Below, one piece after another: positions 45,087 to 52,969 of a stretch of 64,000 nt of DNA; positions within the stretch are counted from its first letter, which is position 1; the number at the start of each line of letters is the position of its first letter. The stretch is taken from the NCBI RefSeq assembly GCF_009733845.1, contig NZ_WNXZ01000002.1, positions 248,001 through 312,000 on the forward strand, written 5' to 3'. Under the pieces are notes generated by a model. The model was given only the letters and a program-made list of their open reading frames with translations. It searched no databases and was not told the DNA's origin. This DNA is from Pseudactinotalea terrae. GTDB taxonomy: Bacteria > Actinomycetota > Actinomycetes > Actinomycetales > Beutenbergiaceae. A program made the translations under genes and the position numbers.

Positions 45087-45761
45087 TCACCCCGGCACCG
45101 TGGCCTTGCTGACGCTGCCGGACCCCAGGGTGGCGCGCACGCAGCCGGCGGCCAGCCGAGCGAGATCGAGGGGATCCACGAGCGAGGCCAGCTCATCCGG
45201 ATCCGTGGGCAGGCCGAGCTGTTCCGCACCCGCGAGCACCCGCTCGTCCAGGTAGGGAGCGAGGTCGGGCAGCACCGTCTGGGTCTCGCGCAGCCAGATG
45301 TGCGCGGCGTGGGCGCCCACCCCGGGAATCCGGCGTAGCTGGCGGTGCAGATCGGCGGCGGAGTCGGCGTCGCGGTACAGCTCACGGAGGTCGCCGCCGA
45401 AGCGATCGACGACGTCGTCGGCTGCCCGCACCAGCAGGCCCGCCTTGGTGTGGTGGAAGCGCCAGTAGCCGGCACGGGTCATCGCCCTCGCGACCTCCTC
45501 GGGCTCGGCTCGCGCGAGAGTCGCCGCGGTGCGGGACAGGGGTTTGAGCGACGCCGAGGCACGGATCGCGGTCGTGTGCTGCACGGGCGCGGCCAGCAGG
45601 CAGGCGAGGACCAGCAGCCGGAACAACGGCGCCGGGGTCTCACGCAGATCGATGCCCGCGTCGGCGGCGAAGGTCCTGGACTCGCGGACCAGCCGCGCAG
45701 CCCGGTCCGCGGGTGTTCCAGGCTCCTCGAGCATCGTCGCCTCTCGGGTTGTCTCGGACAT
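45087..45761 (-). CDS. Helix-hairpin-helix (endonuclease III-like) protein
   Basis: A 224-residue all-helical protein. The HhH motif is LRRIPGVGAHAAHIWLRE, and an Asp (YLDERVLAG) stands where HhH-GPD glycosylases place their catalytic Asp. The Lys of bifunctional endonuclease III is replaced by His in the hairpin. There is no 4Fe-4S cysteine cluster. A monofunctional DNA glycosylase or a non-catalytic DNA-binding relative are both possible. GAGGAG about 7 bases upstream fixes the ATG at 45761. Confidence 0.8.
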   Translation of the reverse strand: MSETTREATMLEEPGTPADRAARLVRESRTFAADAGIDLRETPAPLFRLLVLACLLAAPVQHTTAIRASASLKPLSRTAATLARAEPEEVARAMTRAGYWRFHHTKAGLLVRAADDVVDRFGGDLRELYRDADSAADLHRQLRRIPGVGAHAAHIWLRETQTVLPDLAPYLDERVLAGAEQLGLPTDPDELASLVDPLDLARLAAGCVRATLGSGSVSKATVPG

Positions 45762-45833
45762 GGTGCTTCTCCTCTTCCTCGGTGGGTCGCGCCCCGGACG
45801 AAGCACGACGGTGGTGACCGACACAGCCTCGAC

Positions 45834-46121
45834 ATGGACGAGGTCGGCCGACGGGCTCACGAGGAGCCTCTGGATGTCGCGGGATCGACGGTCGCCGACC
45901 GCAGGGCCGACCTGGTGGCCACCCTGTGGTTCGCCGTCGTGATGGTCGTGGCCGTGGCCTGGGCGATCGCGGTCGAACCGATCGCCTGCGCAGCCGTGAG
46001 CGCGCCGGTGCGCTACCCGTGCCCCACCGGGCCGGACCACCGGCAGGTAGGGGCGGCAGTCATCAGCGTCGGAGCAGCGGCCTGCGGGCTCGCGGCCACA
46101 TTCGGGTGGAAGAAGTGCTAG
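45834..46121 (+). CDS. Small membrane protein of unknown function
   Basis: A 95-residue open frame starting MDEVGRRAHEEPLDVAG, with two hydrophobic segments (LVATLWFAVVMVVAVAWAIAV about 27-47 and VGAAVISVGAAACGLAATFGW about 73-92) and Cys/Pro residues between them. No family is recognised and the ribosome-binding site is weak. It is kept because its hydrophobic pattern is coherent and no better gene covers the stretch. A longer in-frame start at 45345 would overlap the HhH gene. Confidence 0.5.
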   Translation: MDEVGRRAHEEPLDVAGSTVADRRADLVATLWFAVVMVVAVAWAIAVEPIACAAVSAPVRYPCPTGPDHRQVGAAVISVGAAACGLAATFGWKKC

Positions 46122-46160
46122 CTCACGGGCGGTTGGCAGCGGCCTCGCCGCCCGCGGCGA

Positions 46161-47039
46161 TCAGCCGCTGAGCGCAGCCAGCTCCCGGCGCAGGTTCTCC
46201 CGAGCAGGCGCCAGCCACAGGTCCCGGCCGCGCTCGGTCCGGTACAGCGGATCCAGGGCGAGCAGCTGCCGCAGCACGCCTGCCCGCCCGCGGCGCCAGT
46301 CGTCGTCGCTCACGTGCGCGTAGTCCTGCCGCACCGCAGCCACGTACCGGTCGTAGCGGGCAGGCTCGCCACCCAGCACCGCGAGGTCGGCGTCGGACAG
46401 CAGGGCGCCGTGCTCGTCGCCGTCGGCTGGGCGGTGATCGGCCGTGAGCCGCACGAGCCGTGCCACCTCGGCCACCTGGTCCGCGGCCAGCAGAGGAGCC
46501 AGCACGCTCTCCGCGAGCGCAGCGGACGCCTCCTCGTCGGAACCGGGAACGCCCTCGTAGACAGCGTCGTGGAACCACGCAGCCAGCTCCACGACCAGCG
46601 GCACCGACCCACGTCCCGCCACCAGCGCGAGGGCGTCGAGCACCGCGAGCAGGTGCGTGACGTCGTGATAGTGCCGGTGCGGCTGCGACCACCGATCCAG
46701 CAGCTCGTCGCGCACAGCGGCACCGCGCTCGAGCGCCGCCGGCCATCGCCGTCGGAGCACGAACGAGGCGTGCTCCGACCGCTCCCGAGACGTCACCCGC
46801 AGGCCGCTCGCCCGCAGCCGCCGGATCAGCTCGCTCCCGCCCACCGGTTGCGCTCCGAGCGCGATCAGCTCCTCCCGGCGCGCCAGCGGCACGTCGTAGT
46901 GGTCGCGGTCGAACGCCCGCGGGCTCAGCCCGGCCCGTTCGGCGAACGCGTGCAGCTCGGCGAGCGAGTCGTCCGAGACCAGGTGCGAGAACACCGTGCC
47001 GTGCGCCGGCCACTGCGCAGGATCGATCAGCACCACCAC
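46161..47039 (-). CDS. DUF4031 plus HD-domain phosphohydrolase-like protein
   Basis: A 292-residue two-domain protein. Residues 1-80 match DUF4031 (MVVLIDPAQWPAHGTVFSHLVSD split at 19-20, then DHYDVPLARREELIALGAQ). Residues about 100-290 form an HD-type domain with RHYHDVTH (122-129) and AAWFHDAVYEG (His157-Asp158), the metal-binding pattern of predicted HD phosphohydrolases. The substrate is unknown. A paralogue of the HD half lies at 47506-48516, with a WXG100 gene between. Confidence 0.87.
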   Translation of the reverse strand: MVVLIDPAQWPAHGTVFSHLVSDDSLAELHAFAERAGLSPRAFDRDHYDVPLARREELIALGAQPVGGSELIRRLRASGLRVTSRERSEHASFVLRRRWPAALERGAAVRDELLDRWSQPHRHYHDVTHLLAVLDALALVAGRGSVPLVVELAAWFHDAVYEGVPGSDEEASAALAESVLAPLLAADQVAEVARLVRLTADHRPADGDEHGALLSDADLAVLGGEPARYDRYVAAVRQDYAHVSDDDWRRGRAGVLRQLLALDPLYRTERGRDLWLAPARENLRRELAALSG

Positions 47040-47074
47040 CCGGCCAGGCTAGGCCGTGCGGCGGCCAGCCCCGG

Positions 47075-47365
47075 TCACCGCGCGAACATCCGCATCGCAC
47101 TGGTCTCGGCCTCCTCGTACTGCCGGGACCCGGCATCGAGACACAGAGCGATCGAGTCCAGCGAGCTCTCGACCTGCTGCTGCGTGGCGCGCCAGTCCGC
47201 GAGCACCGCGCTGAACGCCGCAGATGCGCCACCCCGCCACGAGTCCTGCAGCGCGGTCAGGTGGCCCATCATCGCGCTCACCTCGCTGCGGATCGCCGCC
47301 GCGGACGTGCGCGTGCTGCCGCTGGCCCGCATGATCTCGCCGCTGTCGACCTCGAACCGTGCCAT
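47075..47365 (-). CDS. WXG100-family (ESAT-6-like) protein
   Basis: A 96-residue helical-hairpin protein with the WxG turn in DSWRGGASAAFSAVLADW at about 42-59. It fits WXG100 proteins, which are often exported by type VII secretion. No ESX components are nearby, and the C-terminal YxxxD/E signal is only loosely matched (QYEEAE). It could act as an orphan substrate or an intracellular dimer. GGGA precedes the ATG. It sits between two HD paralogues on the same strand. The 140-base gap to the right holds only a weak 5-pair GC hairpin (47432-47445). Confidence 0.85.
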   Translation of the reverse strand: MARFEVDSGEIMRASGSTRTSAAAIRSEVSAMMGHLTALQDSWRGGASAAFSAVLADWRATQQQVESSLDSIALCLDAGSRQYEEAETSAMRMFAR

Positions 47366-47505
47366 GTGTCCATCCCTTCGCCGTCAGGGCCGCTGGTGCG
47401 ACCCCGCTGCCACGACGCTAGGGACGGTCAGGCCCCGAGCGGGGCACGAGGGAGGGGGTGCTGTGGACGCCGGTGCATCAGCGTGCACCTGTGGACAGCG
47501 GGAGC

Positions 47506-48516
47506 TCAGCGCGTCGGCGGCCTCGACATCGACGAACCGTCGTCGCCGCTCAGCCCCCGCTTGCGGGCCTCACGCTCGCGCGCCTTGCGCTCGATGCGCT
47601 CCTGCTTCTCGATCTGACGGCGCTCGCGGTCCGCAGCAGCAGCCGCACGTCGCTCGGTCGCCCGCTCGCGCGCAGCACGGCGAGCCACGTCCACCCGATC
47701 GGCCGCCGTCGGCGCAGGATCAGGCTCGGCCTCGACCGGCCGCCCCGCCGCGTCCGCCTCGTCGAAAGCCGACATCTTCGCCGCCACGAGGTCCTCGACG
47801 TGCGACGACTCGCCCTCGGCCCGCTCCGGCAGCGTCTCGAGCTCGCTCCGCAACCGCGACAGCTCGGCCCGCAGGTTGTCCCGAGCCGCGTTCTCCCACG
47901 ACCGCCCGAGGGGGCTGGCGAACAGCGTCTTCCGGTCGAGCAGCCTGCTCACGATCGCGAGCCTGGCCTCCACGTAGTCACGCTCAGGGATGTGGCTGTA
48001 CTCCGCGCGCACCTCGCGCCGGTACGCCTCGTACCGCTGCGGCTCCGCGGCGAGCCCGCCGAGGTCGGCGTCGCACAGCGCCTGGGCATCGATGTCGTCC
48101 GGCGGCGCGACGTGCCTGGACAGGCACTGGACCAGCTGTCCCACCCGCTCGATCACCTCGCCGGGCACGCCCAGCTCGCCCAGCTCCTCGCGGGCCAGCG
48201 CCGCCGAGCCCTCGGCATCCGCCCCGCCCCGGTGCGCGTACGCGTGCTGCGCGGTGCTCGTGAAGACCGCGCCGTGGTACCAGGCGGCGATGCGCACCAC
48301 ATCGGGTTCGTGCGTCTCGGCCGCGACCTCGTCCACGCGCGCCAGCACGGCGATCAGCCGCTTGAGGTTGTGGTGAACCCGCTCCTCGGACCGCCATCGT
48401 TCGATCAGCTCGTGACCGGTGCGTTCGATCGCCTCGCGGTCGGCTGTGGCGCCGACCGCCTCGACGCTGCGTCGCCAGGCTGCGATCAGCCACTGCGGCG
48501 CTTCGGTGCTACCCAC
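47506..48516 (-). CDS. HD-domain paralogue with altered HD motif and charged C-terminal tail
   Basis: A 336-residue protein related to the HD half of the gene at 46161. It keeps VHHNLKRL (His48-His49) and IAAWYHGAVF, but the Asp of the HD pair is replaced by Gly82 where the paralogue has Asp158. Metal binding is probably impaired. Residues 265-336 are a highly charged, Arg/Glu-rich helix (ERATERRAAAAADRERRQIE), probably a coiled coil. A regulatory or binding role is plausible. It diverges from mogA. Confidence 0.82.
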   Translation of the reverse strand: MGSTEAPQWLIAAWRRSVEAVGATADREAIERTGHELIERWRSEERVHHNLKRLIAVLARVDEVAAETHEPDVVRIAAWYHGAVFTSTAQHAYAHRGGADAEGSAALAREELGELGVPGEVIERVGQLVQCLSRHVAPPDDIDAQALCDADLGGLAAEPQRYEAYRREVRAEYSHIPERDYVEARLAIVSRLLDRKTLFASPLGRSWENAARDNLRAELSRLRSELETLPERAEGESSHVEDLVAAKMSAFDEADAAGRPVEAEPDPAPTAADRVDVARRAARERATERRAAAAADRERRQIEKQERIERKAREREARKRGLSGDDGSSMSRPPTR

Positions 48517-48595
48517 CGTTGCTCATTCCCCTCATCCCGTCGGGCCGTGCCATGGTACGCCGCTCACGCGGACAAACTCTTCGCGCGGTTCGGCC

Positions 48596-48601
48596 TACTC
48601 T
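48596..48601 (+). promoter_or_regulatory. -10 box for mogA
   Basis: TACTCT lies 7 bases before the GTG at 48609, consistent with a leaderless mogA-moaE-moaA transcript. Confidence 0.4.
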
Positions 48602-48608
48602 TGACAGG

Positions 48609-49091
48609 GTGAGCAGCCACCGCGCCGTCGTGATCACGGTCTCCGACCGTTGCTCGGCCGGCACGGCCGAGGACAGGTCCGGACCGCGCGCGGCGAGCCT
48701 CCTGCAGGAGGCGGGTTACGCCGTCGAGCCGGTCCAGGTGGTCCCGGACGGGCTCGACATCGTGGAGCAAGCCCTGAGAGCCGCCGTCGACGGCGGAGCA
48801 CGCGTCGTGCTGACCACGGGCGGCACCGGGGTCTCACCCCGGGATCAGACCCCCGAGGCCACCCGCGCCGTGCTCGACCGTGTCCTCCCTGGGATCTCCG
48901 AGGAGATCCGCCGGGTCGGTTCACGCACCGTGCCGACGGCGTTGCTCGGGCGGGGTCTCATCGGCACCGTGGGCACGTCGGTCGTCATCAACGCCCCCGG
49001 GTCGCCCGGTGGGGTCGCCGACACCCTGTCCGTGGTGACGCCGCTGCTCGGGCACCTGCTCGCCCAGCTCGAGGGTGCTGATCATGGCTGA
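48609..49091 (+). CDS. mogA: Molybdopterin adenylyltransferase (MogA/MoaB type)
   Basis: Adenylylates molybdopterin before molybdenum insertion. The 160-residue single domain has TTGGTGVSPRDQTPEATR and INAPGSPGGVADTLSVV, the nucleotide- and pterin-binding loops of the MogA/MoaB/MoeA fold. I place the start at the GTG at 48609 (SSHRAVVITVSDRCSAG). It overlaps moaE by 8 bases and leads the plus-strand arm of the cofactor locus. It may equally be called MoaB; the two cannot be separated by sequence here. Confidence 0.92.
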   Translation: MSSHRAVVITVSDRCSAGTAEDRSGPRAASLLQEAGYAVEPVQVVPDGLDIVEQALRAAVDGGARVVLTTGGTGVSPRDQTPEATRAVLDRVLPGISEEIRRVGSRTVPTALLGRGLIGTVGTSVVINAPGSPGGVADTLSVVTPLLGHLLAQLEGADHG

Positions 49092-49521
49092 GCCCGGCAT
49101 CGTGCTGCGCGCAGACCTGAGTGCCGAGCCGCTCGACGTCGGGGGTCACCTGGACATGGTCCGCACCTCGACCGTGGGTGCGGTCGCCTCCTTCGTCGGC
49201 ACCGTGCGGGACCACAGCCCGGACGCGGCCGGTGAGGTCGTCGAGCTCGAGTACTCCGCGCACCCGGACGCGCCCGCGGCTCTCGCGGCCATCGCCGACC
49301 GCGTCGCGGCGCAGTTCGAGGGCGTCCGGCTCGCCGTCAGCCATCGCACCGGGGTGCTGGCGGTCGGGGACGTCGCGATCGTCGCGGCAGCCGCCGACTC
49401 CCACCGCGGCGAGGCCTTCGACGCCTGCCGCGCGCTCGTCGAGGCGGTCAAGGCCGAGCTCCCGGTCTGGAAGAAGCAGGTCGTCGCCGACGGTTCCCAC
49501 ACCTGGGTGGGTTCCGCATGA
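49084..49521 (+). CDS. moaE: Molybdopterin synthase large subunit
   Basis: Forms the catalytic subunit that, with thiocarboxylated MoaD, converts cyclic pyranopterin monophosphate to molybdopterin. The 145-residue protein has GAVASFVGTVRDHSPD, LEYSAHPDAPAAL, SHRTGVLAVGDVAI and VKAELPVWKKQ, whose paired Lys are the active-site lysines. GAGGG precedes the ATG at 49084. It overlaps moaA by ATGA. Its MoaD partner lies in the facing operon at 52479. Confidence 0.94.
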   Translation: MAEPGIVLRADLSAEPLDVGGHLDMVRTSTVGAVASFVGTVRDHSPDAAGEVVELEYSAHPDAPAALAAIADRVAAQFEGVRLAVSHRTGVLAVGDVAIVAAAADSHRGEAFDACRALVEAVKAELPVWKKQVVADGSHTWVGSA

Positions 49522-50540
49522 GCGTCGAGGTCTCCGAGGAGCTGCGCGGCCCGCTCGTCGACACCCATGGGCGCGTGCACCGCGACCTGCGGATCTCCCT
49601 GACCGACGTGTGCAACCTCCGCTGCACCTACTGCATGCCCGCCGAGGGCGTGCCGTGGCTCGCGCGCGAGAACATCCTCACCACCGACGAGCTCGTCCGG
49701 GTGGCCGAGATCGCGGCCGCGCTCGGGATCGTCGAGGTGCGGCTGACCGGGGGAGAGCCGCTGCTGCGCCCCGACGCCGTGGACGTCGTCGCACGGATGG
49801 CCGCCATCGAGGGCGAGAGCGGTCCGCTGGAGGTCTCGATGACCACGAACGCGCTGCGGCTGCCCACGCTCGCCGGGCCGCTCAAGGAGGCCGGGCTGAG
49901 CCGCCTCAACATCAGCCTCGACACGCTCGACCGTGAGGTCTTCAAGGATCTGACTCGGCGCGACCGCTTCGACGACACCCTCGCTGGCATCGAGGCCGCG
50001 ATCGAGCAGGGCTTCGCCCCGATCAAGCTCAACACGGTCGCGATGCGAGGCGTCAACGACGGCGAGATGACAGCGCTGCTGCACTTCGCCGTCGAGAAGG
50101 GCCTCGAGCTGCGCTTCATCGAGCAGATGCCGCTCGACGCCGGTCACATCTGGTCGCGCCCCGAGATGGTGACGGGCGAGGAGATCCTCGATGCGCTGGG
50201 CAAGGAGTTCACGCTCACCGAGGTCGCCGGCCGCGGGGCCGCGCCGGCCGAACGATTCCTGGTCGACGGCGGACCTCGCACGGTCGGTGTGATCCGCTCG
50301 GTCACCCGACCGTTCTGCGGCGCCTGCGACCGGGTGCGGCTCACCGCCGACGGCCAGCTGCGGAACTGCCTATTCGCGCGCACCGAGTCCGACCTCGCCG
50401 GGCTGATGCGCGGCGGCGGCTCGGACGACGACATCGCCCGCCTCATGCACACCTGCATCGCCGGGAAGCTGCCCGGGCACGGCATCGACGAGCCCGGGTT
50501 CCTGCAGCCCGACCGCCCGATGTCCGCGATCGGGGGCTGA
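49518..50540 (+). CDS. moaA: GTP 3',8-cyclase
   Basis: A radical-SAM enzyme for the first step of molybdenum-cofactor synthesis, acting on GTP with MoaC. The 340-residue protein has the N-terminal cluster motif CNLRCTYC (Cys32, Cys36, Cys39), LTGGEPLLRPD, and a C-terminal second cluster in FCGACDRVRLTADGQLRNC. It ends in Gly-Gly, the tail needed for activity in MoaA. The ATG overlaps the moaE stop. Confidence 0.97.
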   Translation: MSVEVSEELRGPLVDTHGRVHRDLRISLTDVCNLRCTYCMPAEGVPWLARENILTTDELVRVAEIAAALGIVEVRLTGGEPLLRPDAVDVVARMAAIEGESGPLEVSMTTNALRLPTLAGPLKEAGLSRLNISLDTLDREVFKDLTRRDRFDDTLAGIEAAIEQGFAPIKLNTVAMRGVNDGEMTALLHFAVEKGLELRFIEQMPLDAGHIWSRPEMVTGEEILDALGKEFTLTEVAGRGAAPAERFLVDGGPRTVGVIRSVTRPFCGACDRVRLTADGQLRNCLFARTESDLAGLMRGGGSDDDIARLMHTCIAGKLPGHGIDEPGFLQPDRPMSAIGG

Positions 50541-50589
50541 CCCGCCGGATCGGGCACGGTGGCGCTGTCACCGATGCGAGAGTGGGGGT

Positions 50590-51201
50590 GTGACAGTCAT
50601 GCGCAAGACGCCCTCTGGCCGCCTCGTCCTGCTGCGCCACGGCGAGACCGAGTGGTCCCGCTCCGGCCAGCACACCGGGGTCACCGACATCCCGCTGACC
50701 CCGCACGGCGAGGAGCAGGCGCGCGCGGTCGCGGAGCCGCTCACCGAGTTCTCGTTCGTGCTGACCCTCAGCTCACCGCTGCAGCGCGCCCGCCGCACCG
50801 CCGAGCTCGCCGGTCTCACCCCCGAGATCGACGACGACCTGATCGAGTGGGACTACGGCGGCTACGAGGGCCTCACCACGCCCGAGATCCGCGAGCGGCT
50901 CGGTTACGACTGGAGCGTGTTCCGCGACGGCGTGGTCCCCGGTGACACCCCGGGCGAGACCGTGGAGGAGGTGGCGGGGCGCGCCTCCCGGGTGGTCAAG
51001 CGCGCGCTCGAGGCCATGGAGCTTGGTGACGTGGCGCTCGTCGGGCACGGCCACTACTCACGCGTGCTCGCCACGGTGTTCCTGCAGCAGGAGCCGCGGA
51101 TGGGAGCAAAGCTGCTGCTCGACGCCGGCTCGCTCAGCGTGCTCGAGTACGAGCGGGAGGAGCCCGCTGTGCGGGTCTGGAACAGCCCGGCCCGCACCTG
51201 A
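50590..51201 (+). CDS. Histidine phosphatase (phosphoglycerate-mutase-like)
   Basis: A 203-residue acid phosphatase-type protein. The catalytic motif is LVLLRHGETEWS, with a second Arg in SSPLQRARRTA and the acidic residue in IEWDYGGYEG; the late His is in VGHGHYSR. It resembles the broad-specificity phosphatases rather than true mutases. The GTG at 50590 and the ATG at 50599 are alternative starts. It sits between the two cofactor arms, but no direct link to the pathway is evident. Confidence 0.9.
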   Translation: MTVMRKTPSGRLVLLRHGETEWSRSGQHTGVTDIPLTPHGEEQARAVAEPLTEFSFVLTLSSPLQRARRTAELAGLTPEIDDDLIEWDYGGYEGLTTPEIRERLGYDWSVFRDGVVPGDTPGETVEEVAGRASRVVKRALEAMELGDVALVGHGHYSRVLATVFLQQEPRMGAKLLLDAGSLSVLEYEREEPAVRVWNSPART

Positions 51202-51202
51202 G

Positions 51203-51514
51203 ATGAACCACTCCATGAGCGCGGACGCCCCGGCGACCCGTCGGATCGAGATCACGCTGCGCAAGCCGTGGTTCGCGCTGTACGGCTTGATCAAGCCGAC
51301 GCTCGTGGTCTCTGGGCGCTCGCAACCGGTCCAGTGGGGGCTCGGGACGTGGCAGGTGCCCGCTGACAGGCCCGAGCCGGTGGGCGTGTACCTGTACAAC
51401 CGGGTGTGGCGCTTCGGCCGGGCGGAGCTCGTGCTGGCGCCGGAGCAGGCAGCGGTCGAGTACCGGGCGCCTGTGCTCCCGTTCCTCCGGGGCCGCATCC
51501 GCGCGGCGTCGTAG
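51203..51514 (+). CDS. Small protein of unknown function
   Basis: A 103-residue protein beginning 1 base after the histidine phosphatase stop, so probably co-transcribed. The sequence is beta-rich with many Trp and Tyr (WGLGTWQVPADRPEPVGVYLYN) and a basic end. No signal peptide or membrane helix is seen and no family is recognised. An ATG at 51215 is an alternative start. Confidence 0.7.
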   Translation: MNHSMSADAPATRRIEITLRKPWFALYGLIKPTLVVSGRSQPVQWGLGTWQVPADRPEPVGVYLYNRVWRFGRAELVLAPEQAAVEYRAPVLPFLRGRIRAAS

Positions 51515-51548
51515 TCGGCACGCGGTCCCCGCCCGATCACCGCTCGAC

Positions 51549-51554
51549 TAACGT
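51549..51554 (+). promoter_or_regulatory. -10 box for the inositol-monophosphatase-like gene
   Basis: TAACGT lies 8 bases before the GTG at 51563, allowing a leaderless transcript. Confidence 0.4.
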
Positions 51555-51562
51555 GGGGGCAC

Positions 51563-52354
51563 GTGGATACCGATGCCGTCCTGGACCTGCTGCGCCAGAC
51601 CGCGATTGATGTGATCACGCCGCGCTTCCGCGCACTCGCCGAGGGCGAGGTGTTCACCAAGACCCACCCCGGCGACCTCGTCACCGTGGCCGACAGGGAG
51701 TCGGAGGAGGTCATCACGACCGCCCTGCGGCGCGCCTACCCGGACGCGATGATCCTCGGCGAGGAGGCGGCCTCGGCGGACCCGAGCCTGATGCGGGCGT
51801 TCGCCGCCGCCGAGCACTCCTTCACGATCGACCCGATCGACGGCACCTACAACTTCGTGCACGGCAAGGCCGATCATGCCGTGATGGTCGCCGAGCTCCG
51901 CTCCGGCGAGGTCGTCCGCAGCTGGATCTGGCAGCCCGAGCACCAGCTGGCATTCGTCGCCGAGAAGGGCGCCGGCGCCTACCGCAACGGCGAGCGGCTG
52001 CCCGTGCTCGAGCCGGCCGCCGACTCGACGGCGTGGCGCGGCATCAGCTCGCAGGCGCAGATCCGCGACGGCAGCTTCGAGGGGCTCTCCCCGATGACGG
52101 AGACCTGGTTCTGCGCCGGTGTCGACTACTCGCACCTGGCCGCGGGCGACGTCGACGTCATCGTGTTCGCGCACGCCAAGCCCTGGGACCACGCGCCCGG
52201 GATGTTGCTGATCAGCGAGGTGGGCGGCGTGCTCCAGGCCGGTGACGGCAGCACGTACAACCCTGCTGCGCCGCGGCCCTGGCTCGTCGGCGCAGCGAGC
52301 CCGACCGTGGCCGAGGGCGTGCGCGCCCGGATGGCCGGCGCCCTCGTCGCCTGA
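51563..52354 (+). CDS. Inositol-monophosphatase-family phosphatase
   Basis: A 263-residue metal-dependent phosphatase. Motifs are GEEAA (metal Glu), DPIDGTYNFVHG (the metal and phosphate site) and KPWDHAPGMLLISEVGG. It could act on inositol phosphate, histidinol phosphate or 3'-phosphoadenosine phosphate; inositol phosphates are precursors of mycothiol in this phylum. The GTG at 51563 gives the typical length. It converges on moaD with a 124-base gap holding short repeats. Confidence 0.9.
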   Translation: MDTDAVLDLLRQTAIDVITPRFRALAEGEVFTKTHPGDLVTVADRESEEVITTALRRAYPDAMILGEEAASADPSLMRAFAAAEHSFTIDPIDGTYNFVHGKADHAVMVAELRSGEVVRSWIWQPEHQLAFVAEKGAGAYRNGERLPVLEPAADSTAWRGISSQAQIRDGSFEGLSPMTETWFCAGVDYSHLAAGDVDVIVFAHAKPWDHAPGMLLISEVGGVLQAGDGSTYNPAAPRPWLVGAASPTVAEGVRARMAGALVA

Positions 52355-52389
52355 GCACGAGCGGGCCGCTGCTCACGAGAGCGTCGTCT

Positions 52390-52449
52390 CGGCACCACAT
52401 CGCCCTCGCGCGACGGCGATCTCGTACCGCGCCAGCGATCTCGTGCCGC
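52390..52449. repeat. Short direct and inverted repeats downstream of moaD
   Basis: GCGATCTCGTACCGC (52416-52430) and GCGATCTCGTGCCGC (52435-52449) differ at one base. CGGCACCACATCGC (52390-52403) is a near-inverted copy. They can form alternative hairpins between two convergent operons, perhaps acting as a terminator. Confidence 0.6.
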
Positions 52450-52478
52450 CCTCGCCGGGGCGGGGGCAACCCAGGGGC

Positions 52479-52718
52479 TCAGCCGCCGGCGAAGGGCGGG
52501 AGCACGTCGACCACGTCGGCGTCGGCGATCGGCGCCTGCGGGTCGTCCTCCCGGCGACCGTCCACCAGCAGCGCGCACCGTGACAGCACGCGCTCGAGAT
52601 CGGGCCCGTGCGCGGCAATCAGCTTGGCGCGCAGATCACCGACCGTGCTCGCGCTGATGGATTCGCTCGACGTGCCCGCCGCCTCGGCGGCCGCCGCGAA
52701 GTAACGCACCTGGGTCAT
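52479..52718 (-). CDS. moaD: Molybdopterin synthase sulfur carrier subunit
   Basis: A 79-residue ubiquitin-fold protein whose C-terminal Gly-Gly (DVLPPFAGG) is adenylated by the MoeB/MoeZ protein and converted to a thiocarboxylate. MTQVRYFAAAAEAAG is the usual opening. Its ATG overlaps the DUF6457 stop (ATGA). It ends the minus-strand arm of the cofactor locus. Confidence 0.92.
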   Translation of the reverse strand: MTQVRYFAAAAEAAGTSSESISASTVGDLRAKLIAAHGPDLERVLSRCALLVDGRREDDPQAPIADADVVDVLPPFAGG

Positions 52719-52969
52719 GACGCCTCCCATGCTCGCGCCGCGTCGGCGGCGCGCTCGCAGGCTGCCGCCACGGCCTCCGGGCTGCCACCCTCGCGTGCCG
52801 CAGCCAGTCCGACGACGAACGCGCTCACCGGCGCCGCTGGCCGGTCGACGTGATGCGCGACCTCCCTGGTCATGTCCAGCAGCGCTCGCAGGTCGACGGC
52901 GGAGCTGTCCACTCCCAGCGTGGTGCACAGGTGCTCCACCCAGGCCTGGATCGGGGGCAGGTCGCTCAA
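52715..52969 (-). CDS. DUF6457 small protein in the molybdenum-cofactor operon
   Basis: An 84-residue helical protein (IQAWVEHLCTTLG, then VAHHVDRPAAPVSAFVVGLA) matching actinobacterial DUF6457 proteins found beside mobA. It starts with a rare TTG at 52969 that overlaps the mobA stop (TTGA) and ends in an ATGA overlap with moaD, so it is coupled on both sides. HHVDRPAAPVSAF is the most conserved-looking stretch. Its job is unknown; placement suggests a helper in cofactor maturation. Confidence 0.82.
   Translation of the reverse strand: MSDLPPIQAWVEHLCTTLGVDSSAVDLRALLDMTREVAHHVDRPAAPVSAFVVGLAAAREGGSPEAVAAACERAADAARAWEAS

Noticed and set aside
47432-47445. Terminator downstream of the HD paralogue at 47506
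   Set aside because: Only five pairs with no T-run; too weak to list as a feature.
48500-49600. Molybdenum-cofactor riboswitch before the moa genes
   Set aside because: The predicted mogA transcript is leaderless and the gap shows no extended conserved structure.
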